Assembly (NCBI RefSeq): GCF_016808335.1
Contig: NC_053146.1
Coordinates: 43,714,809 to 43,778,808, forward strand
Direction: 5' to 3'
Length of the DNA: 64,000 nt
Source of the DNA: Panicum virgatum
Lineage: Eukaryota; Streptophyta; Magnoliopsida; Poales; Poaceae
Below are positions 35,622-46,400 of the stretch, piece by piece. Every line of letters starts with the position of its first letter. Position 1 is the first letter of the stretch. Under the pieces are notes generated by a model. It was given only the letters and a program-made list of their open reading frames with translations. It did no database searches and was not told the DNA's origin. A program made the position numbers and the translations under genes.

Positions 35622-35888
35622 CACCGCACCTGCCCGCCCGCGCGCAGTTAAGCTCAAGTAGGCGGTATGAGAGACCGACCTCTCGGAAGGGGGAGGGAGC
35701 ATCGCTCGGTCGTTGGTCCCAGATGTGTACATTGTTCTAGGAACGAACTCGCGCAAGTGCGTGCTGTGCTTGCGAGTGCGCTGCTTCGTCGAACTGTCAG
35801 CCGATGTGTACATAAACTCCTCCAGATCATCTCCATCGACAGCGTCGAGTTCTCGTCAGGTTCGTGTCGCGCTCGGGCTCCCAGTCAC
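35622..35888 (+). other. 3' untranslated region of the TPS gene (probable)
   Basis: Non-coding sequence directly after the stop codon. The transcript end cannot be placed; a MITE begins at about 35889. Confidence 0.45.
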
Positions 35889-36029
35889 CCCGTTCGGCTG
35901 GTGGACAGCCTCCAGCCTCTACAGTATTTTCCTCTCACACAACTCCAGCTCCAGCCACCAGTCAGACAACAGTGTTTTTCTCTCACACAACTCCAGCTCC
36001 AGCCTCCAGCTCCAGCCTGCCGAACAGGG
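35889..36029. mobile_element. MITE just downstream of the TPS gene
   Basis: Inverted ends CCCGTTCGGCTGG / CCTGCCGAACAGGG enclose two copies of gtnttttcctctcacacaac plus ctccagctccagc. It belongs to the same family as 27664-27809. At about 270 bp from the stop codon it may be part of the 3'UTR. Confidence 0.65.
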
Positions 36030-37812
36030 TGAGTGTCACCGACCCGTACTGCATCTGGCATCGTTCACGCTAGTCGCGTAGTGGAGGCGTCAATGATTTC
36101 GATCCCATTCCCTTTGCGAAGGATCATGTTGTGGATGAGGCTTTTTTGTAGCCCTGCGGCAAATGATGGCAAGCAACAACAGTGGAGTGGAGGTGCGCGG
36201 TGGTTGCATTGCACTTGCTGACCTGCACGGCAACGGCACAGTTGGGGCAAGCAAGCCTTATCCTCGGGCCCGATCGTGCCGGCCGGTAGGATAAGGCTTC
36301 CGCCCGGCGCCATCACGCCTGCCGTGTTCGGCAAAGGGGATAAGGGGAGACTCCCGGCCCTCGCGGTCTGGGTGGATCGGCGCGGGGTGCGTCTCGTCGC
36401 GGGTGGCCGGTTGCCGTCCTGGCCCGGACACCGGCGTCCTGCCTCGGACGGGAGGGCGAGGAGGGGGGGTACAGTGGGCACGGCCGGTGCTGGAGTGGAG
36501 TGTGGCCGCACGCCAGAACACGCTGGCGGCCAGACAAGGCCAGGGGCGGCTCGTTCCCTGCTGCTTGCCTGCTTGGAACCGCTCCTCTTACGGGTGCAGA
36601 CACTGGCTTCGCGGCACGACCACGAGGGGCTACGGCGATCCAAGCAAGGCTTGTTCGTTTGGCATCGCCGCCGGCGGCGGCTTGTCGTCCTCGGGGTCGT
36701 GGGCGATGACGCGCGCGGTGGCGTGAGCACGCACGCGGGGAGCGACGTCGCCCGCGGCGGGGGTCGTCGCGCGCGTCGCGCTCGCGCCGAGCCGACGTGC
36801 CCGCCCCCGCGCGTCAGGATCATCGTCGCGATAAGGATCGCGCGCCGGCCGGGTCCGCGCGACGTCGCGTCGCGGTTATCCGGAGACCGAGAGATGAATG
36901 AGTCGGTGTCGCCGGACTGGGTGATGGAGGCGGCGGTGCAGGATTGCGATTATTCTACGGGCGACTTGTCTTTGGAGAGTACGTGTCCGGCTAATCTTTT
37001 GGCAGGGTGATGGACGGGCCACTTGTCTGCTGCGCACAGGCTCGGGGATTTGTCATTTGCTGCTGCTCCGTGAGAGGATTAGTGGGGCCAGCTTGGAGCA
37101 TAAGCAAATTTGGATCTGATTTCTCCACAAAATGAATATGGATTAGAGGGCTCAAACTTGGAATTTCTATGACAATCCTATATCAGGACGACAAGAGGCC
37201 TTCGAAGTAGTTTGCCTCAACAACCGTCTCTCCAAATGTGCTTCTCCAATCGCTAACTATTTATAATATATATGTTTACAAAGATAGCAGTGTGAAAAAA
37301 AAATTCAAGAAAAAGTAGGGTCATATTATTTTACATGCCTAAACTTGATACATTCATCAGTAGCAAAAAAATTAGTGTCTTAGCTGCAGCAATCCAAAAC
37401 AACACCCCTAGCATTATGTACTAATGCTAAAACATTGTGAATTTGTTGCATTAGTCTATTCGTTGACAAGTAAGAATACGAGAGTTCAGCATGGTGACAT
37501 ATCCAGCTTAAAGCACACAAGGATAAATCAGCACAATCATGGATAAAAACCTCCGTTTCGAAACACACACCGAAGATCTAGTATTTTGCTCTGTGTCTCT
37601 ACTCTAGTGCCTGGAAATATCTTTAGTGCTAGTACTATGACATCCAACAGGGGTATCAATAGTCCCGTATCAGTAATTATATTAGGAATAATTATACACT
37701 GCCCCAGCCTCCACTTGACCACTTCCAAGAAACAGGTCCAAAACCAAGAAGCTCTTCATCATCCAAAACTATTTGTCGGTAGCTGTTCCGGAAGATGAGG
37801 ATAACTGCGCAT
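36030..37812. other. Intergenic region; GC-rich half then AT-rich half
   Basis: The stretch 36250-37000 is very GC-rich with long open frames in several phases that resemble no family; I treat them as composition artefacts. It contains a perfect 12-bp inverted repeat (see 36253-36299). The stretch 37000-37812 is AT-rich and featureless. Confidence 0.5.
36253..36299. repeat. 12-bp perfect inverted repeat (hairpin-forming)
   Basis: aagccttatcct (36253-36264) and aggataaggctt (36288-36299) face each other across 23 GC-rich bases. The repeat may be the end of an eroded element or a transcript hairpin; neither is shown. Confidence 0.8.
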
Positions 37813-37815
37813 TAA

Positions 37816-38159
37816 GAGCACGTTTAGTTACCAAAAATTTTCACCCAAAAATTTTTGCCCCACCTTTAGACACATGTATGGAGCATTAAATGTAGTTAAA
37901 AAATAAAACAAATTGCACAGTTTAGATGTACACGACAAGACGAATCTTTTGAGCCTAATTAGTGCATGATTAGCCATAAGTGCTACAGTAACCCACATAT
38001 GCTAATGATGCGGTCAAAGACCTCAAAAGATTCGTCTCGCGGTTTCTAAGCGAGTTCTGAAATTAGTTTTTTAATTAGTGTCCGAAAATCTCTCCCGACA
38101 TCTAGTCAAACATTTGATGTGACCTTTGTACCAAAAATTTTCATCAACTAAACACCCCC
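37816..38159. mobile_element. Tourist-like MITE, TSD TAA
   Basis: The 344-bp element has ends GAGCACGTTTAGTTACC... and ...TTTTCATCAACTAAACACCCCC, with TAA at 37813-37815 and 38160-38162. Interior motifs (attcgtctcgcggtttc, gctacagtaa) match the common grass PIF/Harbinger-derived type. Confidence 0.8.
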
Positions 38160-39280
38160 TAAGTACCCACATTGAGTTGACTCATCAACTGAAACAAGTG
38201 AAGGTAGTTAGCCCTTCCTTTTCAGAATAGAAGGTGTTGGCTTCCAGAAGGAGAGCTGTGGGACAAACATGCACTAGAGGGAAGTGGTTATGGATTTTCG
38301 TCCAACCCTTGTCTAATCCATGATAGGTTCATGATGTCTTTCAAAGTTTCAATCCTCATAATTTCTATATGAAGGTTTCACGGTAATTTGATTCTTTTGA
38401 AAAATAAAGTTATGCTTCTGGCATCTGCTTTATTCAATTCTTCTAGAACAAGGGGCATAAATATGAAACCCCTCCATTTGCTTCTACAAGCTGTCCGTGA
38501 ATTTGAGAGTCAAACTTTATTTTGAGTTGTTGACGAGAAATTAATCTAACAAGCAGTATGGCTACAGAAAAAAAATGATGCACATTTACTTTCATGTACT
38601 CAGGGGAAAAACATTTAGCACTGTTCTCTAAGAAACAAAGAATTTCCACAGAACATCAGGGGAAAGACCAGTATTTCAGTAAGTATGATTAAGCAATAAC
38701 ACAGAACTGCAAAAGTACAACGTATCCACAGTCTGCAATAGTTATAAGATGCATCGGATATCAAGTCACCTATTATCTGGGAAATTCGTTCAAAAACTAT
38801 TATCTTGTGAAATGTTACACATACAGGAGTTTGAGCAGGTAACAAAAAATCAATGGAACATTGCACTTGCAAGTGTATATAAACGAAATTATAGCATTTT
38901 GATCAACTTGTATGAACATTTTTTGGAAGAATATATGCTGCATGGTAAGCTGTGATAGGATATTACAGAGGAAAAATAAAAATGAATTCCAACGTGCCTG
39001 GAGAATATTGAGCAGTCAGATAGGGCTCTGCAGCAGCTGATTCCATATATGACAATCTGATCCAAAAGGAAGCTGGAAGAATCTGGACCAAACAGTAAAT
39101 TACTTCTAGAAAGCAACAGTGTCATCTTGATTCTGTAAACACCTCCACATGGGTGAACTGAAATTCTATAAATGTACATGTCCTGCTATGGTACGAACAG
39201 AAGAGGTTTGGGGTTCTATGGTACGAACAGAAAATAATCTTGGGGCTCTGAAAAAGGTCCCCCCTAACTACACTGTGATA
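38160..39280. other. 3' flank of the TBL gene
   Basis: AT-rich, non-coding. It probably includes the 3'UTR of the minus-strand TBL gene on its right side. The phrase ctatggtacgaacagaa occurs twice near 39184 and 39218 (34-bp period). Nothing else is recognised. Confidence 0.5.
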
Positions 39281-41168
39281 CTATATCTGTGCAAAGAGGA
39301 GCTCATTCCACATATCTGGTATACCAGGTAGGCACCAGTGCAAGCAGTCATTGATTCCTGTCGAAGCTCTTTTGAAACTAGAGTTTGAGATATGCCCCTC
39401 ATCCCGTAGTTTTGAGATAGCAGTGATATCCAAAAGCTTAACCCGAGTCCCCTTCACAGCACTTTCTGCAGGTATATCAATTGAATGATCCTGCAAGATC
39501 TCACTTCCATTAGATAAGGGAATGGTATTTCCGCATGTTCCACCTGTGTTCCAGTCACCATTTACAAAGTGCCTTGGTGAAATTGTCCTGAGGAAAACTT
39601 TCTTGTGAGGATGCCGTGCAAGTTCTGAATCCATCCATCTGGCAATGCTATGCAGTGTAAGGTTTTTTGAGCGATTGAGGTCTGCAAGCCTACTACCATT
39701 GCCAATAGGCTTCCCATCGGCATACAATTGCCAATGATTTCTGTTGAATTTCCCTCTGTTCCAGTGATGGCCGGTGTTAAGTACTAGAACATCAAAACTG
39801 TTAAGATACTTCTTCAAAAATGTAACTGGCCGATCAAGATGCAATGCATAGCTGGTGACTGCGGGTTCTGTTTTCAAAGGTTCCAACTCAGAGAGAGTAG
39901 CAGACCAGTAGAAAAGAACAGTAGTGTTGGTCACTGGAAATTGATAAGCCCACCCATCAGGTCTTAAAGCACCTGGGGCTTTGACAAGGCCATATTTCCA
40001 ACCAACATCTTCAACCTCTGGACTGTATTTGCCACCAGTTGCTATACACATCATCGACTGAAATTGCTGCCTGCCAAGTGAATCACCAACAAAAGCAAGA
40101 GTTTGGTTTTTCATCCTGAAATCCACAAAATATGTTAGAAGAACTCCAGATTTCAAGAAGATGCAGAGAGAAAATGGAACTAAATACCTTTTTAAGAAGT
40201 TAGGCCCTGTAAACTCAGGCATCTCACAACCATGTGGCTGCCACCGATAATTCTCATAGGAGAAATGTGCACGCCGCATCATTCGACAAGCCCACATTTT
40301 CGACAGCCATTGCTTACACTCATTACCAGAATACAGCGGCCGCTTCTCATCTGCTACCCACTTCCCCTTTGCATAGTTACAATCTATGAAGTAATCAACA
40401 TTACATGAGGCAAAGGAAAATAATCTTCAGATTCAACATATAAACTGTGAATAAGAATGGTCAAATTTGATGTTTGCAAAAACAAATTATGGTCAGCAAA
40501 AAAAATTGTGGCTTCAAATGCTTGAGGTGAATAAACAAGAATAAAATGGTACCGCACTGTATAGTCACACTCTAGGATGCAAAAGCAGCACTCTATCATG
40601 TAAATGTAAATTGCTAAGGTTTTAGCATGTAAAATGTGGATAGACCACATAATTTTTGGTTTGTAAACAAGCACCAGAAAAAGTGTGCTTATCAAAGCTT
40701 GAGGTAAGCCAGCAAGCATGAAACAGCAGTGGAGAAAATGATAAAGAAAACAAGTTTAAGAGCAAGACATTGCATAAGGAATTACCTTTGTTCACTTTGT
40801 CCCTACTTTTGTGCGTGTGGCTCCTGGAAGATCGACCTGGAAATCCAGCTAGGCTTGCTCCATCATCTCCAAGATGTTCCTGCTCCTGCTTCTGTAGGAT
40901 GCCTGATGCCAAGGGGAATAAAAACACATCAACAAACACAGCAGAGAGTAGATTTTGAATTGGCAAATGAAGCAGCAAGACAAAAAAGTTAGCATGCATA
41001 TTTCAGGCTACCATGAGAGAGGACTTTTAATTGCTCCGGTGTTGTGCTGAAGATTGTGAGGACTGGGGCTCCTTCCAGTAACAAAACAATGATCGGCACA
41101 GTGAGGAGAAGCACCAGGCCGAAGCATAGCTTGCTGACGAGGAGCCTATGCAGACAGCCACCTTTCAT
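39281..41168 (-). CDS. TBL: TRICHOME BIREFRINGENCE-LIKE protein (PC-esterase/DUF231, probable polysaccharide O-acetyltransferase)
   Basis: Four exons on the minus strand, 41168-41012, 40902-40786, 40383-40188 and 40115-39281, with GT..AG introns in matching phases, give 434 residues. The ATG at 41168 starts a signal anchor ([21 protein letters not shown]) with a membrane span at about residues 13-32, placing it in the Golgi as a type II protein. A variable stem follows, then the TBL domain ([19 protein letters not shown], about 94 on) and the PC-esterase domain with GDS at 167-169 ([13 protein letters not shown]) and the partner DCLH at 413-416. These are the serine, aspartate and histidine positions of the family. 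Other TBL members O-acetylate xylan, mannan or pectin in the cell wall; the substrate here is not predictable. The sequence looks closest to the TBL14-16 group, which is an inference from memory of the family. Confidence 0.93.
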
Positions 41169-42843
41169 CCTGGGAAGGCAGCATAGGACCTATCTGGCAC
41201 CTCGAAGTCGATCAGATACTGATCTGAATTCAAGTCCCTGGAGATCCAAAGAGCCAAGAAGCCTGCACGGTTCAGGTCCAAATTCAGGAAATGTGCACTC
41301 ATTGTTGGAGCTATGTCAGAGATGAAACCAGCATCAAGCTGGAAAGGCCATTGCACTTGATAGTTGTAACAAAAGAACTTCAGAATATAGCACACAAAAA
41401 GAATCAGAGATTCATATTTCGAGGCCATCTAAAAACAATTAACAGTACTTGAGTATATTACTGGTAATATGCAATAGAGATGGAAACAACACGGGAAGGC
41501 AGCAACTAGCAAGCAGACAAGCACTGAACTAAACAACGGAAACCTCCTTTCCAACTCTTTAGCAACCGTGACACCAAAATTTGGAGACCAGACAACCGGA
41601 CCATCTACTGACAAATTGACGACGCACGCGGGCGATGGCGACACCAGCCTCTCCCCGGACGACTCAGATTATCTAATCTGAGCGAATTAGCACATGTATT
41701 GCCGATCAAATCCGCAGAGGCAGGCACGCGCAAAGCCAGCAATCGACCACCCCCTGATGATCCGAGCAAATGCACCCAATCGAGCCGCGTTCAGCATTTA
41801 CGGCGCGGGCGAGATCCATCCACCGCGACAGCACGGCGCGAAGATTGGAACGTCGGGTGCAAATTTCCCGAGACGGGGCGCGAGGCGCACAGGATCCGAG
41901 CCTACAAATTCTTCACTGGGACGAAGGATCTGAGCTTGCGGATGGGCCTGCTACCGGAGAGTGTCGGCGGGGCTCACCTGCTCGTCGGCGGCGCACCGGG
42001 GCCCCGAGCGCTGCTGCCAGTGCTGGGCGGCAGTCGTCGCACGCAGCCTCCGGCGAGGACGCGGGCTGGGAGGTAGAGAGAGGAAGGGAGCGGGGAAGGC
42101 GGGCACGTGCGAGAAAGCCGCGCGGAGGGAGGGAGGGAGATGAGGCGCAGGCGGCGAGGGTGGGTCGGACGGGACGGGGGAAGAACCGACGAGAGACGGC
42201 GGTGGCAGGTGGCAGGTGAAGCGACGTGGGCCCCGCGTGCCAGTGGCTGATCGGCTTGTGCCGCGGCTGCCGTGCCGGGACGTGGTCACGTGGACGTGCC
42301 GGTGTGTGTGACGCGACACGCGAGCCACGAGCCGGGCCGGGCGGTGTCCCCCGCTGGGTGCAGCCGGACATGGTGACTTGCGATGGAGGAGGAGGACTGA
42401 ACGGTGCCGGAGTGCCCCGGCCGGCTTGCCTCGTGTCCAAGCAAAGGAGAGCACTCGCACCGTGCCCCCGCGCGGTTGGCACAGACTTGCTTCGAGGCTC
42501 GGCCAAGGAATGTCTCTCCCCTGCGCTCCAAGCCTCCAACCAATGGACACGGTGACCAACTGCAAAGGTCGACAAGAAATTGTTTTATTTTTGAAGGAAA
42601 AAATGTGCCCGAACAACTCTCTTCGAATAGGGCCCGATGCTTTGCGTGACCTTGTTTTACAAGCCGACGCCAGATTAGATGCAATGTTTCGGTCATCATC
42701 GAATAGGGCTCCAAAACGGGTAACAATTGCCGAAGCCTTAGGTGAAAATTTTGGTCGGGTGTCCGATTTGCCTGGCCCAACCGCCCAAAGTCATGGGTCT
42801 CCCTCCCGCTGCCCAGCAGCGTGATAAAGTTCTTCACTGTAAT
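41169..42843 (-). promoter_or_regulatory. Upstream region of the TBL gene
   Basis: Contains the TBL 5' leader and promoter. The stretch 41650-42550 is GC-rich, CpG-island-like, and gives long artefactual open frames. At 42560-42840 there is unique, moderately AT-rich sequence with no recognised domain, ending at the insertion site of the Reina-like element. No TATA box can be assigned with confidence. Confidence 0.45.
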
Positions 42844-42848
42844 GACTC

Positions 42849-43367
42849 TGTTAGCACCACTGACTGTCCAAGCCCAAGGCCCAAGCGAGTGGTTCGGCCC
42901 AATGTCCGTCTTCACGGCCCAGAGTGGCAGCTGTAGCTTACTTATAGCCAGTGGAGAGATGCGAGTGGATCATGAACTCTGTAACCAGATACTCTCTCCT
43001 TCCTCGTTTATAAGTCACGGTGGAACATGGCACGGTCTTCCAAACGATACTTTGACTATTTATTTATCATATATTATATCACTTATAATTATAAATTTAT
43101 AATCATTGTAAACTATATTTGATGACGAATCCAATCATATAAAATTTACATTATAAAAATTAAAAATTAATAGTTAAATTATTGGTCAAAGATATAAATG
43201 TTTGAATCTTGATATGCGTGTGTGTCTTATAAACAGAGAAGGAGGGAGTACTTTATTAGGAAGACGACCTCTGTTCGTCGGCCTCCTCCTCCTCTCTCCG
43301 TTCTGTTCTTGCTTACTTGCTCCTCACGAACCTCTCCACCTACCCTTCCTCCTCCGATCTGCTAACA
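42849..43367 (+). repeat. 5' LTR of the Reina-like element (carries a Stowaway)
   Basis: TGTTAGCACC...GCTAACA. A 257-bp Stowaway splits it at 42992-43248. The sequence before and after matches the 3' LTR. Confidence 0.92.
42992..43248. mobile_element. Stowaway MITE within the 5' LTR
   Basis: Ends CTCTCTCCTTCCTCGTTTATA and TATAAACAGAGAAGGAGGGAG are inverted repeats, with TA at 42990-42991 and 43249-43250. The 3' LTR lacks it, so it arrived after the retrotransposon. Confidence 0.9.
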
Positions 43368-43369
43368 TC

Positions 43370-43382
43370 TGGTATCATAGAC
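43370..43382 (+). promoter_or_regulatory. Primer binding site (initiator tRNA-Met type)
   Basis: TGGTATCATAGAC, two bases after the 5' LTR, resembles the TGGTATCAGAGC site complementary to the 3' end of plant initiator tRNA-Met. Confidence 0.8.
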
Positions 43383-43449
43383 TCGTTCATGTGCCTCCGG
43401 TCTGGATCCCCATCACCACTACACCCGCCTGCAGAAGTCCCTCGGCGCC

Positions 43450-46400
43450 ATGGATCCGAGTTCCAAGCTCCTCCTCGACGACATGAAGAAGTTGGGCAAC
43501 CGTTTCGCTCTGGTGGAAGCGCGCGTCGACAGCCTGGAGGGCTCCATCACCGACCGCTTCCGCACCGTCGAGCAGTGCGCCTCCGATTTCTCCGCGTGGC
43601 AGCCCGACATCGACACCGCTGTCGCGGATCTCACCACCAAGTTCGGCGCCATTGACAACCTCAAGGATCAACTGAATTCCTTCTCCAGCAAGTTGGATCG
43701 CATGGTCCTCGAGCGTCTTCCTCCAAGAGCCGGCAGCGTCTTCCTCCGGGAGCCGGCATCCTACCGAGCCCAGTGGCGGCTGCGGCGACTACACCTGCCG
43801 GCACAACAGCCGTCGGCCCTGATGGGCGCCGCGTCGACAACGTTCACCGGGAGTCTGGGTTTGGGTCAATTACGACCATCTCCCACCTCCCGGTCAAGGG
43901 TACGTCCTCCGATCCGCTTGGTGCCGCGTCCGATTCGCGTAATTCCGGCTTCTACCGCTTTCAGAGTTCATCGGGTCCTGCTATGTTCCCTGCTACCGGT
44001 CGCCTCCCCAAACTAACTTCCCCATTCTCACTGGAGAGAATCCTAAACTTTGGCAGTCGCGCACTGAGAATTACTTTGATATGTATGGCGTGGATAAGTC
44101 GGTTTGGGTGCGTGTTGCTGCGCAGTCGCGCACTGAGAATTACTTTGATATGTATGGCGTGGATAAGTCGGTTTGGGTCCGTGTTGCTGCGATGCAGTTC
44201 GAGGATGCAGCAGCACGTTGGTTGCAGTCGATCGAGCGCAAGCCCATGTCTCTTAGTTGGGAGGATTTCTGTTCCTTGATTCAGGATAGGTTTGGGCGAG
44301 ACCAGCATGAGTCCTTGATCCGTCAGCTTTTCCACATTGAGCAAACCTCGGTGTCAGAGTACATCGAGGAGTTTTCTGCTCTAGTTGACCAGTTAGCTGC
44401 TTATTCCTCTTCTAATGATCCCCTGTATTATGTGTTACGGTTTGTTGATGGTCTCTGTGAAGACATTAAATCTGTTGTGTTAGTGCAACGTCCTCGCGAT
44501 CTGGATACTGCTGTTGCTCTTGCGTCGTTGCAGGATGAAGTTGGGGATTTCTCTCGCCGCAAGGATTCACGACGGTCCGATCCAGGTTCGTCGTTAAAGC
44601 CTCAGCTTCGGGGAGCTCTTCCTCTGCCGCCTCCCCCAACTCGTACTCGGTCATCTCCGACAGTACCACCGGATGAGCGTCGCAGCGCGGACGCTACCCC
44701 TGTGAGTTCTCCTGATGCTAAGTCCGCTCTCCGCTCGTATCGTCGAGCCATGGGTCTCTGTTATCGCTGTGCAGAGAAATGGAGTCGTGATCATAAATGC
44801 TCGCCTACCGTGCAACTTCATGCAGTACAGGAACTATGGGAATTATTTCAGTTGGAGGATTTATCTGCTGACACTTCTTCTTCACCGGATAGTGCTTTTG
44901 AGCAGCTTTTCTTGGCCATTTCAAAAGCAGCCTGGTCTGGTCAGGTGGGCTCCCGTACTATGAAGTTCAGTGGTTCTATCCAGCATCAGACTGTCTCGAT
45001 CCTAGTCGATTCAGGCAGTTCTACCTCATTCATCAGTGCTCATCTCTCTCAGAAGTTGTCAGGTGTTTCTCCTTTGTCGACCCCAGTTTCAGTGCAGGTC
45101 GCTGGCGGTGGTATTCTATCCTGTGCATCTGTCATTCCTCAGGCTGTTTGGTTTATTGATGATATTGCCTTCCAGTCGGATCTCCGGGTTCTTCCTTTGA
45201 TAGCATATGATCTTATCATTGGAATGGATTGGCTCGAGGCTCACAGCCCGATGCGTGTTCACTGGCTGCACAAGTGGATGGAAATTTCCTATGCAGGCAA
45301 TTCTGTTTTGCTGCAGGGCATGTTACCTGACCGACCTGATGAACTTTTGTTGCAATTGTGTGCTGACTCCTTCAGACTCCCAAGCTCGTGCAGTGCCGTT
45401 GTTGCCTCCTGCGGTGCAGTCCTCCTTGACCAGTTTGCCCATGTTTTTGAGGACCCCGTGGGCTTACCACCGTCCCGAGCTTGTGATCATGAGATCCCTC
45501 TCATCCCGGGTGCTAGACCAGTAAATATCTGTCCATATCGCTACACCCCCCCCCCCCCCCCCGGCTCTGCGAGATGAAATAGAAAGGCAAGTGTCAGAGA
45601 TGTTGCATCAAGGGATAATTCAGCCTAGTGCAAGCCTCTTCTCTTCCCCTGTACTGCTTGTGAAAAAGAAAGACGGCACTTACCGGTTCTGTGTGGATTT
45701 TCGTCACCTAAATGCCTTAACTCTGAAATCCAAGTTTCCTGTTCCAGTATTTGATCAGCTGATGGACGAATTGTCTGGAACCTCTTGGTTTTCTAATCTG
45801 GGTTTGCGAGCTGGATTCCATCAGATCTTGTTGAAGCCCGGAGAAGAACATAAAACTGCATTTCGGACGCACTTTGGTCAGTACGAGTTCAGAGTTATGG
45901 CTTTCGGTCTTACAGGTGCTCCTGGCTCCTTCCAGGGTGCCATGAATGTCACTTTGGTTCCTGGTTTGCGCAAGTTTGTGATTGTCTTTTTCGACGACAT
46001 TCTCATTTATAGTGCCACTTACCATGAACACTTGCAGCACCTTGCCTTAGTCTTTTCTTGGTTGGCAAAGGATCACTGGAAATTGAAACTGTCAAAGTGC
46101 AAGTTTGCTCAACGCTCAGTTGCCTACTTGGGCCACATCATCAGCGAACAGGGTGTCTCTACCGACCCTGCCAAGGTACAAGCCATATTGGATTGGCCGA
46201 TTCCTTCTAATGTCAAAGAACTCAGATCTTTCCTTGGCTTGGCTTGGCTTGGCGAATTCATCATCTATACTGATCAACGGAGGCTAACCTATCTGAATGA
46301 ACAACGCCTACATACACCGTGGCAGCAAAAAGTTTTTACTAAGCTCCTCGGTCTGCAGTACCGAATCATGTATAAGCAAGGGGCCGATAACCGCGTCGCT

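Noticed and set aside
36065..37010. Overlapping 240-250-codon open frames on both strands downstream of the TPS gene
   Set aside because: Low-complexity R/P/G-rich translations of a GC-rich segment, open in opposite phases, with no splice or domain support.
41913..42616. Two 220-codon minus-strand frames upstream of the TBL gene
   Set aside because: They overlap in different phases in a GC-rich promoter-like region and show no domain.
42742..42936. Short ORF ending with the same residues as the Reina-like polyprotein
   Set aside because: It is the 5' LTR copy of the polyprotein's C-terminal sequence, not an independent gene.
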